The notes under the pieces: model-generated
The model's input: the letters and a program-made list of their open reading frames with translations, nothing else
Databases searched by the model: none
What the model was told of the DNA's origin: nothing
From: JACKFB01 sp041389525
GTDB taxonomy: Bacteria; Myxococcota_A; UBA9042; PHBI01; JACKFB01
NCBI GenBank assembly: GCA_041389525.1
Contig: JAWKRR010000009.1
Location: forward strand, 91,887 to 155,886
Reading direction: 5' to 3'
Length of the DNA stretch: 64,000 nucleotides
Position numbers and translations under genes: made by a program
Shown: in pieces, positions 33,831 to 42,694 of the stretch
Position numbering within the stretch: the first letter of the stretch is position 1
How the letters are laid out: each line of letters begins with the position of its first letter

Positions 33831-34238
33831 TCAGCGAGCGGCGCGCGCCCGGGCTCTCGCGGCGAGCTTTCGCTGGGCCGGCGTCGTCTCCGGCTCGGAG
33901 TCCCGTGGTCGCAGCAGCTCAACCTTGGCCGAGCGCGCCCAGATCCCCAGCGCCTCCGCCCAGATCACGTCCGCGTCGCCGCGCTCTCCGTCGGCGCAGC
34001 CCAGCATCTGGCGCACCAGCGACTCCAGGCAGTGCGGCGTCCGGCACACGGCACGCATCGCCTTCTTGGCCGGCCTCCGCGGCGGGTTGACGCCCACGAG
34101 GACCTTGGACAGCCCGGCGCTCACGCTCCCGTAGAAGGCGAGGTACTCGTCGCTGTCGGCCGCGTAAACGGCTTCACATATCGCACACTTCACGGCGAGG
34201 AAGACCCCGTCCACGGCCAGCATCTCGTTCGGTTTCAT
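33831..34238 (-). CDS. Small hypothetical protein with CxxC and paired cysteines
   Basis: 135 residues from the ATG at 34238 (GAGG upstream). Not recognised. It has VKCAICEAVYAAD near the N-terminus and CRTPHCLESLVRQMLGC in the middle, so a zinc- or disulfide-stabilised fold is possible. The C-terminus is Arg/Ala-rich (AARARARAAR). The end of a structured repeat element abuts its ribosome-binding region. It lies between the FliD-like and small LanB genes on the same strand; whether it belongs with either is not known. Confidence 0.6.
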   Translation of the reverse strand: MKPNEMLAVDGVFLAVKCAICEAVYAADSDEYLAFYGSVSAGLSKVLVGVNPPRRPAKKAMRAVCRTPHCLESLVRQMLGCADGERGDADVIWAEALGIWARSAKVELLRPRDSEPETTPAQRKLAARARARAAR

Positions 34239-34245
34239 ACGTCCT

Positions 34246-34410
34246 CATAGGAAGCTGTTCACACATTCTCCCGTCGCGTGACTGGCTCATGTCTTTTCAA
34301 AAACCTCCGCGCGTCGGTTTCTTGCGCTCGGCAAGCGCCCTCCGCTCGTAGGCCCCTGAAAAGACGTCGCTGGCGCCCCGCTCGGTCCGAATATGGGAAC
34401 ACCTTCTAAG
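34246..34410. mobile_element. Structured MITE-like element with imperfect terminal inverted repeats
   Basis: About 165 bases with three nested inverted repeats. The outer ends are CATAGGAAGCTGTTC (34246-34260) and GGGAACACCTTCTAAG (34395-34410). A perfect 9-bp inner pair is GTCTTTTCA / TGAAAAGAC (34291-34299 and 34357-34365). The core hairpin is CTTGC-GCTCG-GCAAG (34321-34335). It encodes no protein. It lies between the small hypothetical gene and the small LanB gene. A decayed relative lies at 27917-28084. A miniature transposable element or a structured non-coding RNA are both possible. Confidence 0.5.
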
Positions 34411-34445
34411 GCCGCCCGCCATCCGGCCCGGTACGCCCCAAAGTA

Positions 34446-36737
34446 TCACGGCTCGGTCTCGGGGGGGCGCATGTTCGGAGTGAGGAGGTGCGGGAGGTTA
34501 CCGCCGCCCCGCACCAGGACGGTGCGCAGCTCAGCCGTGTGACGACCGCCAGGCCCGCAGAGCCACAGCCCGTCCGGGTCCGGGAGCATCTCGATGAGCG
34601 TGAGGGAGGGCGCGCGGCGGGCCTCGTGGCGCAGCATCTCGAGCGCGCACGGGTTGGCCAGGTCGATGACGAGGGGTTTGGGCTCGCCGGGCGGCCGGGT
34701 GAAGACGACCCGCGGGAGGTCGGGGGCCGCGCGCCTGAGCAGCTCGGCCGAGATCGCGGCGCGGGGCTCGTGAGCCCAGGCGTCCGACGCCACGCGAAAG
34801 CGGCGGCGGTGGAGCACGAGCGGACCGAGGCTCAGCCGCGGCAACGCGTCAGGGTCGGCGCCACCCAGCCACCCGGCGAGATCCAGCGGCAGCACGGGGA
34901 AGACCCGCGAGGCGAGTGCGGTGCGGCTCCCGTGGGTCAGGGGCAGCACGTCGAGGCGCTGGCCTGCGTGGGTGGTGACGCGGAAGCGAAAGCCACCGTC
35001 GGTCAACCGGATGGCGAGCTCGGCCAGGGGCGCGCGGCGATCGGGCGGCTGCCCGCTGTCGGCGTCTAGCTCGAGGGCGACGGCGCCCAGGTCGGGCGAC
35101 CAGGCCATGAACGCGGCGCGCCGACGCACCACGAGCGCGGGGCGGTCGGGGGCCGCGAGGGCCGAGAGCAGCTCGCGGGTGGCGGCCAGCACCACGTCGC
35201 GGTCGGGGGCGGCGGGGTAGAGGGATGGCGTGAGCAGGACCTGGTCGTGGGCCTCGCCCAGCACGGCGGCGTGGCGGCCGTCGGGCGCGGCGCAGGGCAT
35301 CAGGTCGGGGTTTGAGAAGGCGACCCCGCTCTGGTCCAGCAGCGCGCGGAGCGGAGCGATCTGCGCGGCGATGAGGGAGGCCGGCAGCGCGAACGGGCGG
35401 GACGCCCCGTGCGTGGCGAGGTGCTGCTCGATGTGTTGGCGCAGCGCGCTTTGCAGCCCGCGCATGGCCTGGCGCAGCGCGCGGGCGTCGGGCGGCGCGG
35501 CGAGGTGAAAGCGCGGTCCGGCGGCGTCGAGCGCGCGACAGACCTCGCCCCAGGGCAGCTCGCGGTCGCGACCGAACTGGGCGTCGAACCACGCGCGGAA
35601 GGTGAGCCGATCGGCGACCAGCGGCGCGAGCGCCAGGTCCAACGTCGCGGTGAGCGGGGCGTGAAGGGCGTCGGCCCAGCCGGCCGGGAGCCCCACGATT
35701 CGCCCGGCGCGATCGGCCTTCTCGTGGACCGCCGTGCGCGAGGCGTAGTGGCTGCCTGGGTGGCGTCGGGGCGAGCTCCCGAGCCACGAGGTCAGCGCGT
35801 CTTCGACGGCCTGGAACTCGGTCTCCCGAGCTCGCGGTCCCCGGGCCGCCTCGAAGCCGGTCGCCAGCGCCGCGAGCGCGGTGAAGCGGGCGAGCCAGCG
35901 TTCGCGGGCGGGGCTGGCCGGTTGCGCCCGCAGCACATCCGAGCTGGCCTCCAGCACGTCCGCGGTGCCGTTGGGGAGGCGGCTGCTCGGACGCAGAAAC
36001 CCGTCGGACTCGAGGCGACTGAGGACGGGCTCGATCTCGGGCGTTGACGCCAGCCCCTCGCAGGCCGCGATGAGGGTGGCGCGGGTCCGTGTCCCGTCGG
36101 CGGCGGCCAGCAGCGCGCGGGAGACGGCCCCATCAACCCGGAGCGCCTCGGAGAACCAGGGTTCGCCGGGGCGCGCGACGTAGCTGCAGACCCCCGCGGC
36201 GTCGATCCCTGTCAGCGGCGCGCGGCGCGGGCGGTCCTTCCACTGTCCGGCGGCGGCGAGGTCGGCCGCGGCGAGCGTCAGCAGCGCCTGCGCGACCCAC
36301 TGCTCGACGAAGACGCCGCGCACGTCGGCGATGGGCAGCGGCTCGGCCCCCGCCACGCGATCGAAGCGGCCCAGGGCCGACGCGCCGAAGAAGCTCGTCG
36401 TCTCGTTCTTCGCGCAGAAGCGCCCGAGATAACGGAGCAGCGTGCGTTCGCGGGCGCGGTCGGAGGCGTTGCGGCGCTCGCCGGCGAGGGAGCGCTGCCA
36501 GGAGGCGATGCGGTCGGCCAGCTCCGGGTTGGACACGAAGAGCGCCTCGGCGACGTCGTCGCGGTCCAGCTCGGCCGCCAACCTCGCGCGCGACTGTCGC
36601 AGGTGGGCCTCCCAATCCGCGCCGTCGCTGGGCGGTGCGTCGGCCAGGTCGAGCAGGCGGGATAAGGGAAATCCCGTCGCGCGCAGGAGAAACCACGCGA
36701 AGGGTCGCCAGGCGCCAGCCGGGTCCTCGTCGCTCAC
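34446..36737 (-). CDS. Small LanB protein (lantibiotic dehydratase N-terminal domain), copy 1
   Basis: 763 residues from the GTG at 36737, which overlaps the upstream LanB stop (GTGA). Motifs of the LanB glutamylation domain: FAWFLLRATGFP (about 13-24), FCAKNETTSFFG (107-118), HYASRTAVHEKADR in the middle and RLSLGPLVLHRRRFRV. The C-terminus has FTRPPGEPKPLVIDL, then TLIEMLPDPDGLWL and HTAELR. There is no separate elimination (SpaB_C-type) domain. In class I lanthipeptide and thiopeptide pathways this domain transfers Glu from tRNA to Ser/Thr. Small LanBs lacking the elimination domain also include peptide aminoacyl-tRNA ligases, which add an amino acid to a peptide C-terminus. Substrate and precursor peptide are not visible here. 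Confidence 0.75.
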   Translation of the reverse strand: MSDEDPAGAWRPFAWFLLRATGFPLSRLLDLADAPPSDGADWEAHLRQSRARLAAELDRDDVAEALFVSNPELADRIASWQRSLAGERRNASDRARERTLLRYLGRFCAKNETTSFFGASALGRFDRVAGAEPLPIADVRGVFVEQWVAQALLTLAAADLAAAGQWKDRPRRAPLTGIDAAGVCSYVARPGEPWFSEALRVDGAVSRALLAAADGTRTRATLIAACEGLASTPEIEPVLSRLESDGFLRPSSRLPNGTADVLEASSDVLRAQPASPARERWLARFTALAALATGFEAARGPRARETEFQAVEDALTSWLGSSPRRHPGSHYASRTAVHEKADRAGRIVGLPAGWADALHAPLTATLDLALAPLVADRLTFRAWFDAQFGRDRELPWGEVCRALDAAGPRFHLAAPPDARALRQAMRGLQSALRQHIEQHLATHGASRPFALPASLIAAQIAPLRALLDQSGVAFSNPDLMPCAAPDGRHAAVLGEAHDQVLLTPSLYPAAPDRDVVLAATRELLSALAAPDRPALVVRRRAAFMAWSPDLGAVALELDADSGQPPDRRAPLAELAIRLTDGGFRFRVTTHAGQRLDVLPLTHGSRTALASRVFPVLPLDLAGWLGGADPDALPRLSLGPLVLHRRRFRVASDAWAHEPRAAISAELLRRAAPDLPRVVFTRPPGEPKPLVIDLANPCALEMLRHEARRAPSLTLIEMLPDPDGLWLCGPGGRHTAELRTVLVRGGGNLPHLLTPNMRPPETEP

Positions 36738-39037
36738 GTGCCGCCGACGCGCCGCGCGAAGACGAGGCGCAGCTCGCTGGTGTGCGCGCCGGCCTCGCCC
36801 CGCAGCCACAGGTCCTCGGGGCCGGGAAGCATCTCGACGAAGGTCAGCGCTTTGCTCTCCCTGGCGTGGCGTAGCAGGAACTCCACGGCCAGCGGGCTGT
36901 CCCGGTCGAAGAGCAGCGGCTTGGGCTCGCTGGCCGGCGAGACGAAGGTGAAGCGCGGGAAGGCGTCGCCCGCCAGGGCTCGCAGGCGCTTCACCGAGGC
37001 CTCGGCGCTGCGCTCGCCGGCCCAGCGGGACGACACGACCCGCCAGCGGCGTCGATGGATCACCAGCGGCCCCAGGGAGATCCGGGGCAGCGAGGATGGA
37101 AATCGCCAGTCGCTGCCTAGCAATGCGCCGAGGTCGAGCGGGCTGACCGAGTAGGCGGGCGACGCGCGATCCAGGCCGAGCAGGCGCGTCAGGGGCGCCA
37201 CCGACGCGCGGCGGCCGGACTCGGTGGCGACGCCGAACTCAAAGCCCGCGCCGGCGCGCGCCACGCGCAGCTCGGCGAGGCTGGCGCGGCGCTCTGGGCC
37301 CAGCGGCGAGAGGCCGGAGAGCTGGAGATCGACGTGGCCCAGATCCTCGCTGACGCTGATGAACGAGTGGGCGTATGAGACGGGCAGCGCGGGCTCCGCC
37401 GGCGCGCACAGGGCTGCCAGAAACCCGCGCAGATCGTCGAGCAGCGCGTCGCGGCAGCCGAGGACGGGGAGCAGGCAGGGCGTGGGGTACGCCAGGTGAT
37501 GGGCCTCCGCGAAGACCGCGTATGGGCCGCCCTCGCCCTCCCCCACCATGATGTCGGGGTTCGCGAAGGCCGAGCCGGCCGCGTCGAGGTGCGGACGGGC
37601 TTCGGCGAGGATCGGGGCCAGCAGGCCGGGGTCGATGGTCAGGGGCTGGTCGGCGCCCGCGGTCTGGAGGTGGGCGTCCACGGCCGCGCGCAGCAGGTCC
37701 CGGGCCGTGCTGGCGCCACGGCGCAGCGCGCGGGTGGCCTCGGGCGCTGAGAGCAGAAAGCCCGTCTTGTCGGCCGAGAAGGCCTTGGCGACTTCACGCC
37801 AGGCCCGCTCGCCCCCGTCGAAGCGCGCGTCGTACCAAGCTCGAAAGGCCAGCCGGTCGGCGGCGGCGGGGAGCAGCGCCAGCTCGAGCCAGGGCGTGAC
37901 CGACTCGCAGAGCGCCGCGTGTCCGGGCGGGAGCGTCGCCGGCGCGCCGGTGCGGTCGCACATCTCGTGGATGACCGTGCGCGACGCGTAGAACTCCCCT
38001 GGCTTTCGCCGGGGTGCCGCGCCGGAGACCTCGGTGATGACGCGCTCCATGGCGTCGAGGACCCGCCGCCGTGTCGGCAGCGGCGCGCCTGCGAACTCGT
38101 CCCTGCAAGCCTCTAGCCGGTCCAGTCGCTCCAGCCACCGCCCGCGCTCCGCCCCGGCCGCCGCCTCGATTCGCCGGCGCACCTCGGCCAGCGGGTCCGC
38201 CATCCCGACGGGTAGCTGTGTCCACCCGCTCTCAGCAGCGCCTTCCGAGTCGGCGTCCGGCCCCAGCACCCCGCGCCCATCGAGGCGCCAGACGGTGGCT
38301 CCCTCGGCGCCCGCGACCACGCCCGGAGCCGGCCGGCGCTGAGGCGGGAACTCCAGCTCACGCGCGGCGGCCTGCAGCAACGCGTCCGCGGCCCAGTGGG
38401 TCACGAAGGCCCGCGTGCGCTCGCGCAGCGGCCACGCGGACAGCGCCTCGCCCGGCGCGTCGAGCCTCCCGGCGGCGACCGGCCCGAAGAAGGCCGTCGT
38501 GTCGTTCTTCGCGCAGAACCGCTGCGCGTACCGCCACAGCGTCTTGAGCCGCTTCTTCGCCGTCGCGCCGTCCGAGTCCTCGCCCAGCGCGCTCAACCAC
38601 CCGTCGAGGACCGCGTCCAGGCCCGGATTCGACAGGAAGATCGCCTCGCGAAACAGCGGCTCCCCCGCCAAGGCCGTCAGCGCCGCCGCGCCCTCGCTCC
38701 GGGCTCGGTCCCAATCGTCGGGCTCAGCGCGGCCCAGGGCCTCCACCGACCCGAATGGCAGCCCGGTGGATCGCAGCAAGAACCACGGAAAGGCCTGCCA
38801 GTTCGACGCGCCTTTCCCGGGCAGCAGCGAGGACGCCCCCGGCGCTGCGGCCGACTTGTGCTCTGGGGGCTGTTCGGGAATCGCGGAGCTCCACGGGGTC
38901 AGGTGCCCTCGCAGCCTACAACGGGGGCCCCGTCGCCGCCCACCGCAGGTCCAGACCCCGCGCTTGCATCCGCGCGCGGGTGGCTGGCACGCTGAGGCTT
39001 GCCCCCAAATCGCCCGCCACGACTGGCTCGGAAGCAT
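36734..39037 (-). CDS. Small LanB protein (lantibiotic dehydratase N-terminal domain), copy 2
   Basis: About 767 residues if started at the only in-frame ATG (39037). That ATG lies three bases from the divergent lipoprotein start and lacks a ribosome-binding site. The real start may be a CTG near 38898 (GAGGG upstream), which gives an N-terminus like copy 1. Conserved positions match copy 1: FPWFLLRSTGLPF, FCAKNDTTAFFG, YASRTVIHEMCDR, ISLGPLVIHRRRWRV, SEPKPLLFDRDSPLAVEF and TFVEMLPGPEDLWL, then HTSELRLVF. It also lacks an elimination domain. The two copies are clearly paralogous and translationally coupled, so they may work as a heterodimer or act in sequence on one peptide. Confidence 0.72.
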   Translation of the reverse strand: MLPSQSWRAIWGQASACQPPARGCKRGVWTCGGRRRGPRCRLRGHLTPWSSAIPEQPPEHKSAAAPGASSLLPGKGASNWQAFPWFLLRSTGLPFGSVEALGRAEPDDWDRARSEGAAALTALAGEPLFREAIFLSNPGLDAVLDGWLSALGEDSDGATAKKRLKTLWRYAQRFCAKNDTTAFFGPVAAGRLDAPGEALSAWPLRERTRAFVTHWAADALLQAAARELEFPPQRRPAPGVVAGAEGATVWRLDGRGVLGPDADSEGAAESGWTQLPVGMADPLAEVRRRIEAAAGAERGRWLERLDRLEACRDEFAGAPLPTRRRVLDAMERVITEVSGAAPRRKPGEFYASRTVIHEMCDRTGAPATLPPGHAALCESVTPWLELALLPAAADRLAFRAWYDARFDGGERAWREVAKAFSADKTGFLLSAPEATRALRRGASTARDLLRAAVDAHLQTAGADQPLTIDPGLLAPILAEARPHLDAAGSAFANPDIMVGEGEGGPYAVFAEAHHLAYPTPCLLPVLGCRDALLDDLRGFLAALCAPAEPALPVSYAHSFISVSEDLGHVDLQLSGLSPLGPERRASLAELRVARAGAGFEFGVATESGRRASVAPLTRLLGLDRASPAYSVSPLDLGALLGSDWRFPSSLPRISLGPLVIHRRRWRVVSSRWAGERSAEASVKRLRALAGDAFPRFTFVSPASEPKPLLFDRDSPLAVEFLLRHARESKALTFVEMLPGPEDLWLRGEAGAHTSELRLVFARRVGGT

Positions 39038-39040
39038 CCC

Positions 39041-41803
39041 ATGACGCGTCAATCCGCCTGTCTCCACGCCCTCGCGCTGCTCTCCCTGCTGCTCATCGCG
39101 CCCGCGTGCAGCGACGCCGGGACCTCTGGCTCCGCCGACACAGGCGTGGACGCGGTGGGCGATGTCTCGGCGGACACCACGGCCGACGTATCCACCGACG
39201 CGAAACCGGACGTCGACGCCGCGCCGGAGGTCGACGCGCTGCCCGACGCAGACGCCGACGCCGGCTCCGACGCAGACGCCAAGCCCGACGCCGACGCTAC
39301 GACCGACGCCGACGCTACGACCGACGCCCTCGCAGACGCCGAGACCGCGCCCGACGCGCTGCCCGACGCAGACGCCGGCGACCTGCTCCCACCGCAGGAA
39401 GTCGACGGCACCGACGCCGGCCCCGACGTCCCGTCCGACACGACGCTCCCTGCGCCGGACCTCACCACGGTCACCTGGGGCGGACGCCTCCGCGGCACCA
39501 TCATCGCGCTCTCGCGCACCGGCCACACCCTGTGGATCGGCAGCCGCGGCAACCCCGAACCCGCCGATCCCACCTCGATCCGCGGCGGCCTGGGTCGCCT
39601 CGACCTCGACACCGGGGCCTTCGTCGAGCTTGAAGACGAGCTACCCCAAGGCAACTACTTCGACTTCATCGGCTCCGACGCGACAGGCCCGGTGCCCACG
39701 GCGGGCGTCCAAGAGGACCAGGGCCGCTTCGTCGTCGTCGCCTACGACGGGCTGCTGGTCATGGACGGCACCACCATCGATCACCATGTCGTCACGCTGC
39801 CCGGCGGCACCGTCGCCATCCCGACTCACCTGGGGCTCAGCCGCGAGGCCGGTCACGCCTTCGCCTGGCTCAGCTCCGACCAGGGGCTGCTGCGGCTAGA
39901 CCCCCTGACCTACCAAGTCCTCGACGTGCTGGGGCCGGCCGAGCTCGGCGGCGCAGGCGATGTGGGCGCCCTGGCCATCGAACCCCTGACGGGCGCGGTC
40001 TACGTCGCCTTCTACCCCGGCGACGGCGGCGACTCGCGGGTGCTGCGAGTCAGCCAGGACCTCGCGGTTCAGACCTATGTGCCCGGCGACGGCGGCACTC
40101 CCACGGGCCAGGTCGGCGACATCCTCTGGAGCCCTGACAACGGGCTGGCCTACATCGCGCTTGGGGCTTGGAACGAGCTTGAGGGCGGCGTCGTGAGCTG
40201 GGACGGCACGACCGCGACCACGGTGGTCGTCGAGGGCCAGCTCTCCGAAGCCTCTACCGGAAAAGCCGGCCCCTTCGGCGCCCAGGTCCTCTCGCTAGAC
40301 ACAGACCACAACACGCTGCTGGTCGGTGGCCGCATCCAAGCGGGCTTCACCGGCAGCAAGGGCGGCGGCCTCGCCTTCGTCGACCTCACCACGCCGAACC
40401 GCGTCGCCGGCATCCCCCCCGCCGAGGTGCCCTTCGTCGGGATGCACGTCGGCTCCATGGTCTACGACCCCTTCCACCGGCGCACCTTCGTCGCCATGCG
40501 CGGGCAATGCAGCGAGTTCAAGCTGCTGGACTACGGACTGATGACCCTGTGGTTCGACGACGCGGGCGGCGTGAACCTCGAGCGGCCGCTGCTCAGCGGC
40601 ATCCGCGCCCTGGCCGAGGTGGACGGCGAGCTCTGGGCTGGCCTGCGCGACGAGCTACCCGGCCTCGCTTGCGAAGGTCGCCCGATCCAGACAGGCCTCG
40701 TCGGCCTGCGCCAGCGCCGCACCGGCGTCGTGCGCCTCGTCGGCACCGCGGAGGGCGGCGGCATCTCGCCCATGCCCGCCATCACCGACATGCATGTCCC
40801 AAGCGTCGAGCAGGCGGCCCTGGCGACCTGGAAAGACGGCTTCTTCTTCGGCCCGCCCGACTCGGGAATCGCCGAGAACCCAGCGTTTATCGGCCCATCT
40901 CTGCAGATCGAGAGCATCGTCTGGACCGACGCGACCACCCTCTGGATCGGCGGCCGCGCCTCGCACCAGCCCGGCGACGAGCCCTTCCTCAACGACGTCG
41001 GCCCCCGCGGCATGGCGCGCGTCGCGCTCGACTCCAAAGGCGGCGTCGGCACCGTCACCCACTTCGTCGTCAAGTCAAACCAGGCCGGCCAGATCGAGGG
41101 CCTGCCGAGCAACGACATCCGCGACATCATCCCTGCGGGCGACGGCGGGGTCTACGCGGCCTGCGCCACCGAGCGCATCGACAGTTCGTCGCTGGACCAC
41201 GCCGAGGAGGACATGCTGCTCATCGACGGCGAGCCCCGCTACGGCGGCGTCGTCCACATCTCATCAGACGCCAGCGTGCAGATCGTCATCTCCAGCGAGG
41301 CCAGCCCCGACCCGCGCGCCGCCGCCATCGACCCCCAAGGGCGCCTCGTGGTCGCCGACCGCGTCCAGGGCCTGGTGCGCCTGGGTGACAGCGGCCCCGA
41401 GCAGTGGGACTCCGGCCTCAAGTGGCCCGCCGGCTCCATCCCCCGCGTCCTCTGGTTCGGCGAGGGCACCGACATGGCCATCGGCTTCGACACCGGCCTC
41501 GCGGTCCGCTACGCCGGCACCGAGGGCTTCATCGCCGACCACGGCACGGTCTGGACCCTGCTCAAGCGCGGCGACACCCTGCTCGCCGGCACCGACGAGG
41601 GGCTGATTCGCCTGACGCCGCCTGACAAAGCGGACACCGTCGAGCCACCGCTCGAGATCCCCTCCAACCCACCCTTCATCACCGTCGAGCCCCCGGAGCC
41701 GCCCCTGGCCTGCCTCCCCACGGGCACCCCCTGCCTGGCCACCCCAGAGGACTGCTGCCCCGGCCTCATCTGCGGCTCCGGCTTCGTCTCGGTCTGCGAG
41801 TAG
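39041..41803 (+). CDS. Lipoprotein with Asp/Ala-rich stalk and beta-propeller domain
   Basis: 920 residues from the ATG at 39041; signal with lipobox LLLIAPAC. Residues about 25-140 are a low-complexity stalk of Asp-Ala-Asp steps encoded by tandem DNA repeats. A large beta-rich domain follows (about 145-880). It has repeated W/Y-G-D/G turns and LPSNDIRDI...GDGGVYAA, the mark of two-component-regulator propeller (Reg_prop) blades. The end is a small cysteine knot-like segment, CLPTGTPCLATPEDCCPGLI, with six to eight cysteines. It should be an outer-membrane-anchored sensor or binding protein. It is divergent from the LanB pair; whether it is linked to them is unknown. Confidence 0.72.
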   Translation: MTRQSACLHALALLSLLLIAPACSDAGTSGSADTGVDAVGDVSADTTADVSTDAKPDVDAAPEVDALPDADADAGSDADAKPDADATTDADATTDALADAETAPDALPDADAGDLLPPQEVDGTDAGPDVPSDTTLPAPDLTTVTWGGRLRGTIIALSRTGHTLWIGSRGNPEPADPTSIRGGLGRLDLDTGAFVELEDELPQGNYFDFIGSDATGPVPTAGVQEDQGRFVVVAYDGLLVMDGTTIDHHVVTLPGGTVAIPTHLGLSREAGHAFAWLSSDQGLLRLDPLTYQVLDVLGPAELGGAGDVGALAIEPLTGAVYVAFYPGDGGDSRVLRVSQDLAVQTYVPGDGGTPTGQVGDILWSPDNGLAYIALGAWNELEGGVVSWDGTTATTVVVEGQLSEASTGKAGPFGAQVLSLDTDHNTLLVGGRIQAGFTGSKGGGLAFVDLTTPNRVAGIPPAEVPFVGMHVGSMVYDPFHRRTFVAMRGQCSEFKLLDYGLMTLWFDDAGGVNLERPLLSGIRALAEVDGELWAGLRDELPGLACEGRPIQTGLVGLRQRRTGVVRLVGTAEGGGISPMPAITDMHVPSVEQAALATWKDGFFFGPPDSGIAENPAFIGPSLQIESIVWTDATTLWIGGRASHQPGDEPFLNDVGPRGMARVALDSKGGVGTVTHFVVKSNQAGQIEGLPSNDIRDIIPAGDGGVYAACATERIDSSSLDHAEEDMLLIDGEPRYGGVVHISSDASVQIVISSEASPDPRAAAIDPQGRLVVADRVQGLVRLGDSGPEQWDSGLKWPAGSIPRVLWFGEGTDMAIGFDTGLAVRYAGTEGFIADHGTVWTLLKRGDTLLAGTDEGLIRLTPPDKADTVEPPLEIPSNPPFITVEPPEPPLACLPTGTPCLATPEDCCPGLICGSGFVSVCE
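39233..39377 (+). repeat. Intragenic tandem repeats encoding the Asp/Ala stalk
   Basis: GACGCTACGACCGACGCC is repeated exactly at 39293-39310 and 39311-39328. A 25-bp segment starting GACGCGCTGCCCGACGCAGA occurs identically at 39233-39257 and 39353-39377. These look like recent slippage or recombination products that set stalk length. Confidence 0.7.
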
Positions 41804-41822
41804 CGGGGCCCTTGGTCGCTTC

Positions 41823-41847
41823 CGGTTCCCACTCCGCACGGGAACCG
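41823..41847 (+). terminator. Hairpin after the propeller lipoprotein gene
   Basis: CGGTTCCC / GGGAACCG (41823-41830 and 41840-41847), a perfect 8-bp stem with a 9-nt loop, 20 bases past the stop. There is no T-run. Confidence 0.5.
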
Positions 41848-41882
41848 CCCGCGTCCTTGCCGGGTCGACCGAGGCGGTATTA

Positions 41883-41901
41883 CCGTTCGAAGTAAGAACG
41901 G
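41883..41901 (+). promoter_or_regulatory. Candidate operator for the first toxin-antitoxin module
   Basis: CCGTTC-N7-GAACGG, a perfect inverted repeat whose right half overlaps the GGAGG ribosome-binding site of the AbrB gene. AbrB-type antitoxins usually repress their own promoter through such sites. No clear -10/-35 pair was identified. Confidence 0.4.
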
Positions 41902-41908
41902 AGGCGCT

Positions 41909-42142
41909 ATGAGGATCACGTCGAAGGGGCAGGTCACCATTCCGCAGGATATCCGCGAAGATCTCGGGCTGCTCCCCGGGACCGAAGTGGACTTCGTGGT
42001 GGACGGCGCGACGGTTCGCATCGTGAAAGGTGCGGCCAGCGCCGAGACCCGGGGCGAGCGACTTGTACGTCATCTCCGGGGTAAGGCCGGCGGCGCGATG
42101 AGCACCGATGAGATCATGGCGCTGACCCGCGGGTCTGAGTGA
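41909..42142 (+). CDS. vapB: AbrB-type antitoxin (VapB-like), module 1
   Basis: 77 residues; ATG with GGAGG four bases upstream. The swapped-hairpin AbrB DNA-binding domain is clear: RITSKGQVTIPQDIREDLGL, then PGTEVDFVVDG. The C-terminal tail (about 45-77) would wrap the toxin. Its stop overlaps the toxin start (GTGA), which ties antitoxin and toxin synthesis together. It should neutralise the PIN toxin and repress the operon. Confidence 0.9.
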   Translation: MRITSKGQVTIPQDIREDLGLLPGTEVDFVVDGATVRIVKGAASAETRGERLVRHLRGKAGGAMSTDEIMALTRGSE

Positions 42143-42543
42143 CAGCCATTCTGGTCGACAGCAACGTCCTCCTCGACCTCCTCACGGAGGACGAGCGGTG
42201 GTTCGCTTGGTCGGCAGCGACCCTGGCCCATGCCGCCGAGTCGGCCACTCTGGTCATCAACCCGCTCATCTACGCGGAGGTCGCCGTTGGGTTCGCAAGG
42301 ATCGAGACGATGGACGAGGCGTTGCCCCCGAGCCTGCTCCGACGTGACCCCCTGCCCTACGAGGCAGGATTCCTCGCTGCCCAATGCTTCGCGACCTACC
42401 GGCGCCGAGGCGGAGCCCGCTCCTCGCCACTACCGGACTTCTACATCGGAGCACACGCCGCGGTGGCAGGCATGTCGCTCATGACCCGAGACGTCTCCCG
42501 ATTCGCCACCTACTTCCCGACGGTGAAGCTCATCGCCCCCTGA
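42139..42543 (+). CDS. vapC: PIN-domain toxin (VapC-like), module 1
   Basis: 134 residues, GTG start overlapping the antitoxin stop. PIN-fold acidic residues are in place: Asp in ILVDSNVLLDLL, Glu in LIYAEVAVG, Asp in LPDFYIGAHA and Asp in LMTRDVSRF. It is predicted to be an Mg-dependent RNase that cleaves tRNA or rRNA when not bound by its antitoxin. It differs in sequence from the toxins of modules 2 and 3 (a PDFYIGAHA-type subfamily). Confidence 0.9.
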   Translation: MTAILVDSNVLLDLLTEDERWFAWSAATLAHAAESATLVINPLIYAEVAVGFARIETMDEALPPSLLRRDPLPYEAGFLAAQCFATYRRRGGARSSPLPDFYIGAHAAVAGMSLMTRDVSRFATYFPTVKLIAP

Positions 42544-42694
42544 GCCGGCCCCGGCGACGCCCGTGAGCCGCCCCACAGCGATGCTCCCCAGTCTCGAGGC
42601 ACGGATACGGACAAGCCCCACCCGCCGAGTCCGCCAGGCTGCAACCTCAGGTCGACAGGTCGGCGCCTGACCCCAGATCGGCCAGAGGTGGACG

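Noticed and set aside
33831..34238. The 135-residue protein as a RiPP precursor for the small LanBs
   Set aside because: It lacks an obvious leader/core layout and is larger than usual; cysteines are placed like a folded domain. Kept only as a possibility to test.
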